Of a stretch of DNA of 64,000 bases, positions 13,481-26,795 are shown piece after piece (positions within the stretch are counted from its first letter, which is position 1; every line of letters begins with the position of its first letter). Below the pieces are notes generated by a model. It ran no database searches and had not been told where the DNA came from. It worked only from the letters and a program-made list of their open reading frames with translations. A program made the position numbers and the translations under genes. Source of the stretch: Mesotaenium endlicherianum (lineage: Eukaryota; Streptophyta; Zygnematophyceae; Zygnematales; Mesotaeniaceae); the NCBI GenBank assembly GCA_009602735.1, contig WELA01007809.1, forward strand, positions 329,248 to 393,247, given 5' to 3'.

Positions 13481-16400
13481 TATGTTTTTTTATTGACACC
13501 CAAAAAAAAAGTTAGAGAAAGAATAATTAAAGTTCAAATAAAATAGTCCAAGTTTAATTTGGTGTTTAATGACCAGTCCTCTTTCCGATTGTAAGTTTTC
13601 TAACGTCAACTCCGTATTCAACACTGCTAAAGTCTCGTGTTAGATTCAAGAATTTTTTACTTGAACTTAAAACTAACACCAATACCTTCAAGGTTATAAA
13701 TCTAATATTTGAATCTAGGATTTCGCGTTTCGAGCTATTTTACAAAAAAGACGCCAATCAAATTATTAATAAGTATGAGAGCAATAAGACGTCAGAATGG
13801 TCTTTCACAACACAACACAGATTTAGGTTTAAATGTGTAAATGGAACAAGTCGATGTTAGACACAAGCAGAATAATCAAACTTTTGTTTTCTAATAACAA
13901 CGTAATTAGACAAACGCATCAAAAAATGGTTGGAAATTGTAATGTGTTGATTAAAAGTGTATTTATTGCAGTCGCTTCCCATGTGGAATGAAAAAATGTT
14001 CACGATGCGATACAGACGCTTAAGCTTAATTGTGACATTGCGTTTACACCAAGACTAAAGTAATTGTAACATTACGTCTACACCAAGACTATAGAATCGC
14101 AACAAAATATTATATCGTTGAATTGTCATGGTGTTAATTGTCTCTCGAATTACGAGGAATGCCAATTTCATATTTGAACATTGTCCATCACATTTTGCCA
14201 ATTTCATATTTGAACATTGTCCATCACATTTGCCATCAAAGTCACAAAATTGTCAAGAAACACTGTTAGTCCGTTGAACATAAATACTTGCAATGTCCAT
14301 CGATCATGCGTTGTTGCTATCACACCTGTTGTTGAAATCATTTTTGCACTTGTTGTTGTCGTGATACACTTGAAACCAAACAGGAGCATCATCACCCACA
14401 GGAGAAAAAGTCAGTGCTCACAGGACAACATGTTGGTGTTGATACCACAATAACAAGTGTCAACACTAGCGTTAGTATTGACACCAATGCAGAGACGCAT
14501 TTGTCCTCAAAGACAAACTATTTTCCCAACTCGACCTCTGTCACCCGATTAGGTGCAAAAAATTGTATATTGTGCATAAATAATGTGCACTTGTACACTT
14601 GCGCTGCTCGCGATACTTGCGCTGCTCGCGATATTGGTGGCACGGTCATCAACTCCAGCAATCCAATGTTGAGCTCAATTTGTAATTTGTTTAATCTGCA
14701 CGACTGTGCATGGCAAAACTAATCTTGAATGAAATTTTTTCTTTTGTAAAATTTTTTGTTTTGTATGTGCGACACTTGTAATCTCTTCAAATTTTTCAAC
14801 AACAATTTATTAGAAAAATACTTACACTTGACGATGTTAATTCTGCTATAATTTACATTCAAATACATCCTATTAAAAAGTATATACGCTTTGCATCAAG
14901 AGTTGACATGATGCATGCGTAACCAAATATTTAACTGACAAACATGGAACACACTAATTATTTTAAATGTCATCAAATTCGTATGATTTCAAAATTATTC
15001 TTCATGAATTAGTCCATAAAGAGACAAATTACTACATAGAGTAAGAAATGAAAAAATGAAAAAAAGTTATGTAGAAATTTAATTTCAAGCAAATAGTTGG
15101 TCACATTGCATCAAATATTTCAAAATAAGATGTTGCAATTTTTGGTGCATAAGACAAATATAAACTCTTAGATTAAATAACATGGAAAAGAATATAGTCT
15201 AGTGAATAAAGTTTAAATTTTTTATGTACATGTATTTATCTGCTCTCAAATTTTATGTTGTACTGTGTTGTTCAAATTTGTTATTGACACACAGAGGGAT
15301 AATAATATTTATGTTTTCTATCAAAATAAATAACTATTTTTTGAAAGTCTATCAATAAGTGTCCACAATATTTTATAAAATTTTAAAACGTCAAATTTTT
15401 TGATAAATTTGCTCTACGTGAAGATACCAACTCGTATTGGAACGGGCAAGCTGCTACAAGCTCTTTTCCTATCCCTCCTTGCATACAAGTTTTGGAGGGG
15501 GTTGTTGTAACAATGTGTCACAAACGCAACGATGTGCCATTTTGCAAAAATAAATGCACGCAACAATAAGTGACGATGAGCCAGCCTGTTGCCGTTTGCA
15601 GCATTAAAATACTTGTAAATTCAAATATTGTCATCTTAAATCATCAATAAATAATTAATTTTGACAAAGAAATAAATAATTCAAAGTATTCTACATGATC
15701 ACAATATATTTCTTGAGTAAAACAAATAGCTTAAAAAATCAATTTCTCAAATTTCTCCCACGAAATTCAGTTTCAACGTGACAGTGAAGTCAATGAAACG
15801 TAGTGTTTTTGACCTCTTGTTATGTACTAATTTGCATAATTGTTACTCTGCAATTGATGTTTTTTTTTTTTTTAACATATATTTATTTTAGCTTAACACA
15901 TCTTAAATAATATAATTTAAAATACTCTATTTTGAATTTTGACCTAATTTTCTTACACAGGGGATAACTTAATTGTTTTTGTCTAATCATTCAAATGAAT
16001 TGCTGGAGATATGAAATGGTTTGTGTTAAAATTTTTTGGTTCTTCACATATGGAATAACTTATGTTCCACGTTTCAGTGCTTTACTTTGAAATGAATTTC
16101 CATATGAGTTTGTAGTGATATAAAGAAAATATTGTAAAATTTTGAAATTACAACACACTTTCAGACATTTCTTTTGAGGTAAAAACAGATCACGTTGAAA
16201 TGGATACATGATATGTCGCAAGTGATCCATTCAATTTCTTCTAGACATATTTTTAAAATTTCTTTTAATCTTATTGTTTCTAAACTTTATGCGTCGACAT
16301 ATTAGGGCACATTCTACACAAGGTATATTAGAAGCAATTTGAAAAAATGGAATATGTGGGAAAACATTGAGTGAATCATCACCGATGTAATTGAGCGTAG

Positions 16401-18392
16401 ACTCGACTTTGACCCGAAATTATGATTTTACACATTGGATTCTCAAAAAATACTTAATTAACAAATAAATACTATAACGCAACTAGTTTGGTTTATAGTT
16501 GTTACATTTAGATCCAATTTTATTTTTTTACCACTACTCATTTACGCAAATAAATACAAAATATGGCAACGAAGTAACAAGCTTAGTCCTGCATGTGCTC
16601 TTTGATCAGTTGCCACTTTGTTTCAATAATGATAACAAGTTCATTGAACATCTTTCATCAGTATTTTTGTAATGTAATGTACAATGGAAGTATCAATCTA
16701 AAACGTATTAATGGTTTGTCTGACAAAGATGACAACTGGAGTAAGTTTTCCTCATTTGCTTGTCATTTATAAAATTTAGAATAATTAAGAACGTTTGGCG
16801 GGCATACATAACAAATGGGAAAGAATTTGTAAAATTTTCTAAGTGAAAAGTTGCGCGCCATTTCTAAATTGAAAGAAAAAAAATAGTGAATTTAGATTTG
16901 TCACTTTGTTATTTTTTTACACATAGCACAGAAGTTATGCTTGTTCAAAATCAGCATGTAAGTCTACTTTTTTCACGACTAAGAAAATTTGCATCATTTA
17001 CAATGTACCAAAATGATAAATTTTGATTTTATACCGTTTTTACTGACAGCAAATATTAAATGGTTAATGATTTCTACACTGTGTTTATTATTACCAGTAA
17101 AGACACTAATCATGTTACACCATACATTGGAAAATTTTAAAAACAAAAACTTAATGGAGTATCAGAAAAGACCCCTTGAAGTCAAACAAGTTTTCTATTT
17201 CATCAAATTTTGTATCACGGTGTTTAAATTTGTGGATAAATTCAAGTAGTAAATGTCATTGTGGTAATTGTCGCAATTGTTGTTGTTGTTGGGGGAGGAT
17301 AAGGCCAATATATTTGTAATCCACACGACCTTAACCAACACATAGTCAAAGTGTCTGTGGCCCACTGTGTCTCTAACACCCAATTGACGTGTTCAAATAT
17401 TGAATCAATGTAATATTTTGACGTATATCAAAAGTTACCAAAAAGTATACGTGTCGCTACATTCGGATGGACAATTTTTTTTTGTTATCATCGTGAATTC
17501 GAAACTTGCGACATGTTGATATTGTCAAATTGCTCTTGAAAATTGTTGTTGTTAATATTTTAGCCATTGTCGTCAACTACTCGTCACTGACTGCAATCCA
17601 AACAGATATTTTGGCCAAACACCCTATTCATAATGGAAATATGTTTCATTGAAAAAAAGTAGCAATAATAACACAAATTATTGTAGTTGTCTATTTGTAT
17701 TTATACACTTATGATAAACGTACATATGAATCAAACCAGTTGACACCAAAAAGTGACCAAGAACTTGCGCATTAATCATCTTTGCTCAAATAAATTGTTA
17801 TTAAATATATAATAAATATTTGTATTATATTATTATTTTACTTCTTAAAACATAATACATATTTTAAAAAACACGTGCGTCTCAAATATTTGTTGAGCAT
17901 TGCGACAAACAAAAAAATTCTATTAAATTTTTAACAAAGAGAGCGCATATGCAAAACGCACGAATTGAAGAACAAACTTATTGCGTTATTTTAATTGTTT
18001 ATAAACAAAAAGATTATCCAATGATACGTACGTATGCTTGATAAATTCATACTTGAATATGAATGATATGATGCATTTTTAAAATTATAATTTAATTTTT
18101 TTACAAAAGTTACTTTGCTAAATTTTTAGACATAATTTTATTTAAGTAACAAATTATTGTTACAATGACGTGAAACTTTACAAAATTAATTTTTTTGATA
18201 AATATAATTGAGCGACAATGTTTTAATACTGTCACTTATGATAAGTGATTTTTCACAACGTTTTTGCATTCATAATTTTTTTTTTTACTTTATTATACAT
18301 ATGTAATAATCAAAAAATGGTTCATCTTGATGCTCGTTAAATTTTGACTGGCGACACTCTTAGGGCGGCTTTGTGGATTTTCATTTAAGTTA
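13481..18392. other. AT-rich spacer with two small tandem duplications
   Basis: No gene recognised. 14160-14230 is a two-copy 36-bp repeat (TGCCAATTTCATATTTGAAC start). About 14599-14634 is a two-copy 18-bp repeat (CTTGCGCTGCTCGCGATA). GTTGTT-rich low-complexity stretches occur near 14300 and 17275. Confidence 0.55.
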
Positions 18393-18681
18393 TTGACTGT
18401 CGTTAACTTCAAACAATGAGTGTCACTGTTTACAATATTGAAAGTCAAAAATATCCAATTAGGTAATGATTGGTTAAATTAGACTTTTACAAAATAATCA
18501 AAATGACATATATTTTACAATACGTTTTTTTGGTCAATTTGCCAATTGATTGAAATTAGTTAAAATAAGTGTTTGTTAATTAATTCAATGAAAATGTATT
18601 TTTAAATAGATAAAAGTTATAAAGTATTTTAGGTAATTAAGGAAAGGTCCTAAGTACGCCTAAAAAACTTGGATCGTTACA
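18393..18681 (+). repeat. Partial, decayed copy of dispersed repeat R1 (3' end)
   Basis: Shares the terminal part of the R1 copies at 44251, 45715 and 48262: AATGATTGGTTAA, TTTGCCAATTG, and the end GTATTTTAGGTAAT...CCTAAAAAACT.GATCGT.ACA. The 5' half with the tRNA-like core is absent or unrecognisable. Confidence 0.6.
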
Positions 18682-19003
18682 ATTAATCGTTGGGTTTTTT
18701 TGTTGTCTGCGCTTGATACATTGCTATGGTTAAACACCTTTGTTTTAAAGATTTTCGTATGTCATAATGTTTATGATCCCCCATGTTACAAGCAACGTCA
18801 ATTTGTCATCAAGAAGTAGACCTATCGCACTTGTCAATGGAGTTAGAACGTCTTACGAGACTCCCCTGACTCTTGCCCATCAAAACACTTACTGTTGTAG
18901 TTACACTTGTTGCATCTTTTGGTATACTTTTTTGAAACCGTCGCGGCGCGGCTGGTGTTGTTACAACTTTTGCAACTGGCGTTACTTCTACGATCGTCAC
19001 ATT

Positions 19004-20009
19004 TGTCATGATTTATGAAGTCGAGGTTGACGTACAAAACCAAGCTCTACGTGTGTGAACCATCAACCTAGGAAGACCAACTTTGCATTGACTTGACGCA
19101 TCCATATGTTGACCTTCTCTAGATTTCCAAGTTACCAAAGTGTAGCGCGTCGAAGCATCTTTCGAATGGCACCGGACTCGCGTCATTTGGTTAATTATCG
19201 AGCGAGATAGGCGCGATCTAGTCCGCACTCCTTTTGGCACCTAGCGGAACCACACCAAATGCCCAACTTGTGACTTGATGCACCCAAAGGTGACAATGTT
19301 GACTATTCGTGACCCCAAAGACCCCTAGCTTTGTGCGCACAAATCCGCGAGCCCTTTAGACTACATAAGTCTTGCATTTCCATAGTATAAGTGCATCATT
19401 GAGGCTATAACTTGGTGACTGCATCACCTACTCCTAGAGGAAGCTTTCTCAAGTTCCAAATTCACTTTTGAGGTGCTATCAAGGTAGAACTACCCAAGGT
19501 AAGCTCCACCAATGAGAGACACTTAGCATATTTTACGTGCTTTGCTTTGATTGGTTTGAGTTATGCTTAGCCTATAGGAGTGCTAGTACATGCCTTGTAC
19601 ACATTAGTGGACATAGGAGAGCCTCCTAGAATGACTACATGCATTGGATCCGCCGCATACGACGCCGGGTTTCCAGGAGTATAAGTACTAGGGATGTCCC
19701 TACAGGGACATCTTTTTAAAAGTCCCAATATGCCAGTTGTAAGTCACAGAGATCATCAGTAAAGCTTACACTTTTATCTCTTGTGTTTTCAGGACCAATT
19801 AGTCTCTCTCTTGTGAAGAGCAAGCCTTGCTGGCTTCCAGTCACTAGAAGAACTTCACAAGTGGTGAGCAAAGTCACAGCTTATACCCCTTGCCATAGGA
19901 CTACTCTTGAAGGTCATGATGTGCTTCCAGTGATCTTTTGGGCCAAACTTCATTAGTTATTTTCCTACCAGATTACAGTCTTGAGGTGCTCTCTCTGGAG
20001 AGTACACAC
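19004..20009 (+). repeat. Left terminal repeat A1 (LTR-like, 1.0 kb)
   Basis: Aligns end to end with 41926-42930, differing by eye at a few percent of positions, with more changes in the first 300 bp. Starts TGTCATGATTTAT. Unlike the right-hand copy, it is not followed by the B segment but runs directly toward the gag start at 20063. No tRNA primer-binding site such as TGGTATCAGAG was found just after it. A TATA-like GAGTATAAGTACTAGG near 19676 could be a promoter. Confidence 0.8.
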
Positions 20010-20062
20010 CTTACTTCTAAAGAGATCTCTCTTTGCCTGCACGCAATTAGAATCTTTGGTGT

Positions 20063-21200
20063 ATGCCTACCCGTAGTGGGCGTGCTTACCAGCCTTACTA
20101 CGAAGGAATTAGTGGAGAAGACTCAGACTCCGATCTCAATACTGTCACTGAACCCTCTGAAGGGGAGCAGCCGACACTCGGACTTCCGGTGATTGTCCCT
20201 GAATCATCTTCCCAGTGGGCTCACCACAATTCCCGGTATCCCATGGCAGGTGACCACGAGGTCAAGGCTGAGTGGTCCTCCCTCTTCCGCTTCAGCGGCA
20301 GACCAGGAACCTGTGATCTAGACGACACAATCTCAGAGTTCGAGGCTGAGTTCGTGACCGTGAGACTTAAGACGCCCGCGCTCACTAAGCGTGACGTGCT
20401 CTCTAAGCGTGACGTGCTCTATACGCTCATGCGCTATCTCCTCTACGAGGCCCGTGACACATTCCGTGAGAAGGGTGACGAAATCTACGCACGCACAGAG
20501 CCTGTGGGGGAACCCCCAGTGGAGACCCCCCTCGCTGATCCGATCAAGGCCTTGTGGGACGTCCTCAGGAAGGAGTTCCAGGCCGCGACCGAAGTGAAGG
20601 TGTACGAGCTGCACCACTTCTTCTGCCGTAAGAACGAGACGATCCGCATGATGAACCGCCGCTTGACGCACCTTTGCCGAGACGTTGGCACCGTCACTGA
20701 CCGAGAGGCAACGGAGATCTTCTTGCGCGCCGTAGAGCCACGTTTGAGGGAGCGAGCCATGGCTCCTCTCATCTAGCACATCGGCTCCAAGTACTCGTTG
20801 GAGAACGCTTACCTCTCAATCGAGAAGCAGAGCTTGGCCGCCGCACGGAGCAACATTAGCGACCGTGTAGGCCTTGCATCCGCGGGCGTACGCCAGGAGT
20901 CTTCGGTGCTGCCATCCACAACGATGCGCCCAGCTTCGGCTCGCCAGCCCCAGCAGCAGCAGCCCCAGCGCTCTTAGCTGTCCCAGCAGACCCAGCAGCG
21001 GGGGCTTCGCGTGGCCGCATTTCCATGGCCGCCACGACTAGCGACCCTTGTTGGTTTTGCGGGAAGACGGGCCACTTGCCAAAACTGCACTATTGCGCAG
21101 AATGGCAAGCCCGGTGACTGTACCTACTGTGGCAAGGCCGGCCACCTGCAGATTGTATGCCTGCAAAAGAAGCGCAACGTCGAGAACGGACGCGCTCGTG
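20063..21200 (+). pseudogene. gag: Gag (capsid plus two CCHC zinc knuckles), copy A, broken
   Basis: Opens with ATG (MPTRSGRAYQPYYEG) and a capsid-like helical region rich in charged residues (FRFSGRPGTCDLDDTISEFE) typical of Ty3 retrotransposon gag. In-frame TAG codons at 20774 and 20975 each replace what reads best as Gln. The nucleocapsid has two CX2CX4HX4C knuckles: CWFCGKTGH at 21049 and CTYCGKAGHLQIVC at 21119-21160. They lie in different frames because of small indels at a G run and an A run. Role: packages element RNA into virus-like particles. It shares its reading frame with the protease far downstream, suggesting a single gag-pol polyprotein originally. Confidence 0.75.
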
Positions 21201-23790
21201 ACGGCCCTGCGCCCGCAGCAGGACTTCGGGGCATGCGTAACCCTTGCACGGGTGGACGCCCCTCCATGACGGCAGCCACGGCCACGATGGACGCCGCACT
21301 GACTCCCGGAGTTGATTACTATAGTTTTGACAATGTCAGCAACGCCCTCATAGAGGCCAATGCCGAGATCGCCAGACTCCGTGGTCTCGTTGCCACCGAC
21401 AATTACGACGCGTGCGGAGCCCTCTTCGCACGCGTCCCGCCGTCCGACGCTCCAGCTCCGACAGCTGGCGTCTTTGCGGCTCCTGCGCACTTTCACGACG
21501 TCGACACGTGGCAGCCCCAGAGGCTGGCACCTGGCGCTACAGCAGCGCTGCAGCCTTGCACGCGCCCGCCCCTCTACAGAGCTACGGCGACCAGCGCCGC
21601 AGACGTCTGCGCAGACGCTTCAGCCAGACCTTCGCACTCTGCGCTGATGTCCGTCAGCAGCCGCTGCACTCGTCCGGTCAGGCTGCCTGATGGCAGGCTG
21701 CAGGCTCACGCGGTCCCGCTACCCTGCGTCATGGACATTGCAGCTCTTGACGCGCCCCTTGACAGTCCGGCAAACATGCCAGCACAGCCGCAGGTTCCAG
21801 CAGCCCCTCTGGCCTGTGCCGCCCTGCTGACGCCAGCAGTGCTTTCAACAGTCTGCGCAGCGACAGTTGTTGCGACGAGGCGCGCTCGCCAGCTGAGTAC
21901 CACAACTCCAGCACACACGGCTGCAGCGCCCCTCGCTCTACACGTTGCCAGCCCGTGCGCAGATCTACGCACCAGCCGGCAACGCCGGGATGAGCGCCCC
22001 CTGCTGGCTGCTACAAGCAGCAGGATCCAGCAGGCACTGACACTTGCCATGTGTCCGGCAGGCCGTGCCGCTCCCGTTGTCAGCCACGCGCACACTTGCA
22101 CTCTCTCGCGTACGCTCACGCCGCACACGGCGGCGCAAGGCTTGTCGGGCAGTCAGCTACGGGATCGTAGTCCGGCAGCCACAGCAGCAGCTGCACACGC
22201 CAGCTGCGCACACGTCCTTCCACGTGGCGCGCGCACGCAGCCCGGCACGGCCAGCGCAGATCCGGCGGCCGCAATTGCTATTCCTAGTCAGGGGGGGGCA
22301 TCCCTGACTACGCTGTGCAACCAGACCGCCGGGTGGAGCGCCGATGGCACGTTCACGATTGCGCAAAGCGAGGGCTTAAACCTTGGCTGCGCACAAAATC
22401 CCCGCGCCGACGCAATTTGCGCTTCGGGGGCCTCGGCGTACGCACGCGCCAGGGGGAGGGCGTCACGAGCGGCGCTCGAGGCAGCCGACGCGGACCTTGA
22501 TGCCGAACCGGCCACGCGCCCCCGCAACCCCACGAGCAATTGGGAGGCGCCACTTGGCAGCCTCCCAGCAATCGCACCTGCGCTAGTCCTGGCAGCCGCG
22601 CCAGCAGCCGTCGCACCTGACGCGTGCGTGGCTGGCGGGACTTTGCCTGGCGGCACCTGCACACCTGCGCATGCCTGCACACGCCCGCACACGCCGCGCA
22701 CCGCACTGCGAGGCTTGCTCAGCAGCCAACCACGCAACGACCTCACGGCAGCCGCGTCAGCCGCTGCGCACACGTGCCGCCATTTGGCACGTGCCCGCGG
22801 TCCGGCCCAGCCAGCGCAGATCTGGCGGCCGCGACTTCCATCTCGAGTCAAGGGGCGATATCCCTGATTGTGCTGCACGGCCGTATCTCCGTTTGGAGCT
22901 GCGACGGCACGCACACAGCTGCGCAAAGCCAGGGCCTAAACCTTGGCTGCGCACAAAACCCTTGGGCCTTCGCGATAAGCGTGGCAAGGGTCCCGGCGAG
23001 CACGCGCGCTACTTGGAGGGCGCCACGTACCTTGCTTGGGGCAGCCGATACCGACACCGACACCGGTCGGGCCGAGGGACGTCCTCGAAGCGCCACTTGG
23101 CAGGCTGTTAACAGCCAAGCTTGCGCCAGCTCAGGCGTTCGTGCCGGCAGCCAAAGCTGAGCTAGCAGGCCTGGCACCTGCGCCGGCGACTGCGCAGGCA
23201 TGTTCAGGAGCGGCCGCACTCGCCCCCGCTACCCCCACGACGCCAGCGCCTGGTGCGCCCGCGCCAAGCGCGCCAGCGCCAGGTGCGCCAGCGCCATGTG
23301 CGTCCGCGCTGGGAGCACCAGCGCCAGGTGTGCCAGCCGCTCGTTTACCAGCTGTACCAGCGGCTGCGCCCGCTGTTGCAGCCGCGTACGGCCCCATTCT
23401 GGCCTGCTGCGCACGCACAGTGCCACTTGGAGGCCGCACAGCAGACGGCAGCGCACGGCGCAAGCACGCTTTGTTGACAGCCGGGCGCCCAACGGTGGCA
23501 CAGAAGCGCGCCGGGCCGGATCAAGGGCGTCGCACGGAGGAGGCGCCGCGTCTGCCCCGCTCGTTCCGCGTGCTGGACACGCCAGCAGCGCAAGCGGCCT
23601 TTGCGCCTCACGCAATGTCCTCGTCGATGACCACGGTGTAGCTCAGCACCGAGGTCATCTTGCTGGCGCTTCACCGCATGCCCGCAGTCTCCTTCGCGGA
23701 GCTCGGCGTGTCAATGGAGGCCACACGGCAGGCGACCTAGCTACTGCTCCAGTCGCGCAGGGCCAGCCAGCGCGCCTCTGACGGCAGGCC
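21161..23790 (+). pseudogene. Ala/Pro/His-rich Gag-Pol spacer region, copy A
   Basis: A long GC-rich frame (open 21011-22867, then broken by TGA and two TAA, and open again 23036-23638) without a recognised domain. It contains a coiled-coil-like stretch near 21340 (NALIEANAEIARLRGLV), a two-unit duplication with a period of about 560 bp (CCTTGGCTGCGCACAAAA at about 22381 and 22941), and PAPGAPAPSAPAPGAP repeats near 23240. TAG stops at 23639 and 23738 read best as Gln. The function is unknown; it is likely a disordered spacer in the polyprotein. Confidence 0.5.
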
Positions 23791-23812
23791 AACGTCAGAC
23801 GCGGCAGCCGCG

Positions 23813-24241
23813 GTGCTCTCCGCACCCGCGCGACTTGCGCATGAGCGCAGGATGATCAGCACGCCTAATGCTGCGTTTTGGGATAATTTGCAGGGCATTG
23901 TGCTGGTCACCACGCAGGCCCCGCAGCGCATCATGTTCAACATTGGCGCCCAGCCAGTCCTCATCAGCCTGCGCAAATTCCGCCAGCTGGACCTCTCGTT
24001 AGCCGACCTAGAGGATTTGCCAACGCGGATCAACACCGCGGCCGACACGTCCGAGACCGTCACCGGGCACTTGCGGCTGGCCCTTCGCTTCACCTTCCGG
24101 CCCGGCACTCCGGATGAGACGACCATCCACCGGCATGCGTTGGTCACTCGCTCTGAGACCTTCAACGTGCTCCTTGGCCAGGACGATCTCTTTCCTATCG
24201 GAGCCGTAGTCGATAACTGGGTGGAGCGGGTCTTTTATTGA
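23813..24241 (+). pseudogene. Retropepsin-like aspartic protease, copy A, catalytic Asp changed to Asn
   Basis: The retropepsin fold is suggested by RIMFNIGAQPVLISLRKF, where the family expects D-[ST]-G-A at the active site, and by a later VLLGQDDLF that matches the hydrophobic-Leu-Gly motif of Ty3 proteases. The active-site position reads Asn (FNIGA), a change needing only G to A, so this copy should be inactive. It is in the same frame as gag and ends at a TGA (24239) where Trp or Arg is plausible. Role in the family: cleaves the Gag-Pol polyprotein during particle maturation. Confidence 0.65.
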
Positions 24242-24277
24242 CCCGACTGGCAGTCAGGGGGGACCCGCACTGCATCT

Positions 24278-24461
24278 GTGCCACTTGACATCTTGGATCG
24301 TCGCTCAGCTGAGTCCGCCCTCTACGGCTTCATGGCGCTGGACGACGGTCGGTCCGTGGTTCAAACCAATAAGGGGGCAGCCGAGGATGATGAGGTCTCC
24401 GTTGGCGCTGACTTGTTGGAGACACAGGATGAGGATCCCGAGCTGTCCAGCGCCGAGCTCC
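24278..24461 (+). pseudogene. Acidic linker after protease, copy A, cut at contig end
   Basis: Reads PLDILDRRSAESALYGFMAL and then an acidic stretch (AAEDDEVSVGADLLETQDED). It stops at the N at 24462 because the contig ends there. The same sequence continues uninterrupted at 30057 in copy B. Confidence 0.6.
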
Positions 24462-24462
24462 N

Positions 24463-24740
24463 AGATTTCCAAGTTACCAAAGTGTAGCGCGTCGAAGCAT
24501 CTTTCGAATGGCACCGGACTCGCGTCATTTGGTTAATTATCGAGCGAGATAGGCGCGATCTAGTCCGCACTCCTTTTGGCACCTAGCGGAACCACACCAA
24601 ATGCCCAACTTGTGACTTGATGCACCCAAAGGTGACAATGTTGACTATTCGTGACCCCAAAGACCCCTAGCTTTGTGCGCACAAATCCGCGAGCCCTTTA
24701 GACTACATAAGTCTTGCATTTCCATAGTATAAGTGCATCA
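24463..24740 (+). repeat. Misplaced 278-bp LTR fragment between two Ns
   Basis: Appears identical to 19121-19398 inside the A1 repeat and is flanked by single Ns at 24462 and 24741. Best read as a small repeat contig placed at the wrong position by the scaffolder, not as an LTR inside the element. Confidence 0.8.
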
Positions 24741-24741
24741 N

Positions 24742-25484
24742 TCGCAGCAGCCATACCTAGGCCACAGCCTCCTGCGACGAGCGGACCCTCCTCAAGATCA
24801 CACGTCCGCATACGGCATGACGTGCCTGTGGGGGTTGCCATCCAGTATCGCATGGCCTCCCAGTCACCCTCACCCGCACCGTCGCACAGGACAGGCGACT
24901 CGTGGACACGCACTACCACGTCTGAGGATGAGGCCATCAGGCAGGCAGCATTCCCAGGCAGGTCCGACGACGCGTCATTGAGCAGCGAGGAGGAGGAGTG
25001 GCAGGAGTGGTCCCAGGATGCCGCAGAGGAGCCCGTAGCCCAGCCGTCGGCAGAGCCACCGCCGCCCACGCCTACAGCTCGCGTCTGACGTCAGCCTACA
25101 GGACCTCCCGGCTTCAGCTCTCTCTCACACGAGACCACGGCCAATCCCCGTCGTGCCCATCCATGCGCCGGCCGGCCTAGTCGTCCGATACAGCACGACT
25201 GCTCGACCAGCAACGAGTGCCGTGACGTCACGCACTTGTTCGCTGGCAACAGCTTGGGCACAGGCTGGCCAGGTCACGCCTCCGCCAGCACCGCCTCCAC
25301 ATTTTCTTTCTTTGCCATCGACCCGCGAGCCGTACGTGCACAGCAGACAGTGGCCAGGTCCAGCATCCTCGGTCCTCGGCGTACAGGTCCTTCTCCCTAC
25401 GCCGGGCCAGCTCTACGCTTCGCACGCCGCACTATGCCACTAGACCGGCGCGCACGCGAGGTCACTCCGATCCGCGAGCATACC
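24742..25484 (+). repeat. Misplaced 743-bp internal fragment (linker/VTP region) between two Ns
   Basis: Appears identical to 30229-30971 (offset 5,487) and flanked by Ns at 24741 and 25485. It encodes the Ser/acidic linker and the start of the VTP-repeat region. An assembly placement artefact is the simplest reading. Confidence 0.8.
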
Positions 25485-25657
25485 NTGCCATAGGACTACT
25501 CTTGAAGGTCATGATGTGCTTCCAGTGATCTTTTGGGCCAAACTTCATTAGTTATTTTCCTACCAGATTACAGTCTTGAGGTGCTCTCTCTGGAGAGTAC
25601 ACACCTTACTTCTAAAGAGATCTCTCTTTGCCTGCACGCAATTAGAATCTTTGGTGT

Positions 25658-26795
25658 ATGCCTACCCGTAGTGGGCGTGCTTACCAGCCTTACTACGAAG
25701 GAATTAGTGGAGAAGACTCAGACTCCGATCTCAATACTGTCACTGAACCCTCTGAAGGGGAGCAGCCGACACTCGGACTTCCGGTGATTGTCCCTGAATC
25801 ATCTTCCCAGTGGGCTCACCACAATTCCCGGTATCCCATGGCAGGTGACCACGAGGTCAAGGCTGAGTGGTCCTCCCTCTTCCGCTTCAGCGGCAGACCA
25901 GGAACCTGTGATCTAGACGACACAATCTCAGAGTTCGAGGCTGAGTTCGTGACCGTGAGACTTAAGACGCCCGCGCTCACTAAGCGTGACGTGCTCTCTA
26001 AGCGTGACGTGCTCTATACGCTCATGCGCTATCTCCTCTACGAGGCCCGTGACACATTCCGTGAGAAGGGTGACGAAATCTACGCACGCACAGAGCCTGT
26101 GGGGGAACCCCCAGTGGAGACCCCCCTCGCTGATCCGATCAAGGCCTTGTGGGACGTCCTCAGGAAGGAGTTCCAGGCCGCGACCGAAGTGAAGGTGTAC
26201 GAGCTGCACCACTTCTTCTGCCGTAAGAACGAGACGATCCGCATGATGAACCGCCGCTTGACGCACCTTTGCCGAGACGTTGGCACCGTCACTGACCGAG
26301 AGGCAACGGAGATCTTCTTGCGCGCCGTAGAGCCACGTTTGAGGGAGCGAGCCATGGCTCCTCTCATCTAGCACATCGGCTCCAAGTACTCGTTGGAGAA
26401 CGCTTACCTCTCAATCGAGAAGCAGAGCTTGGCCGCCGCACGGAGCAACATTAGCGACCGTGTAGGCCTTGCATCCGCGGGCGTACGCCAGGAGTCTTCG
26501 GTGCTGCCATCCACAACGATGCGCCCAGCTTCGGCTCGCCAGCCCCAGCAGCAGCAGCCCCAGCGCTCTTAGCTGTCCCAGCAGACCCAGCAGCGGGGGC
26601 TTCGCGTGGCCGCATTTCCATGGCCGCCACGACTAGCGACCCTTGTTGGTTTTGCGGGAAGACGGGCCACTTGCCAAAACTGCACTATTGCGCAGAATGG
26701 CAAGCCCGGTGACTGTACCTACTGTGGCAAGGCCGGCCACCTGCAGATTGTATGCCTGCAAAAGAAGCGCAACGTCGAGAACGGACGCGCTCGTG
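25658..26795 (+). pseudogene. gag: Gag, copy B (same sequence as copy A)
   Basis: Same start, TAG stops and split zinc knuckles (26644-26755) as the gag at 20063. Probably the same locus represented twice. Confidence 0.7.

Noticed and set aside
22288-22926. Minus-strand open frames across the Ala-rich spacer (and their repeats at offsets 5,595 and 11,133)
   Set aside because: Antisense of GC-rich repeats, no recognisable domain.
24463-25484. An LTR and second partial element nested inside the large element
   Set aside because: Both pieces look identical to other parts of the same element and are bounded by single Ns, which points to misplaced contigs.
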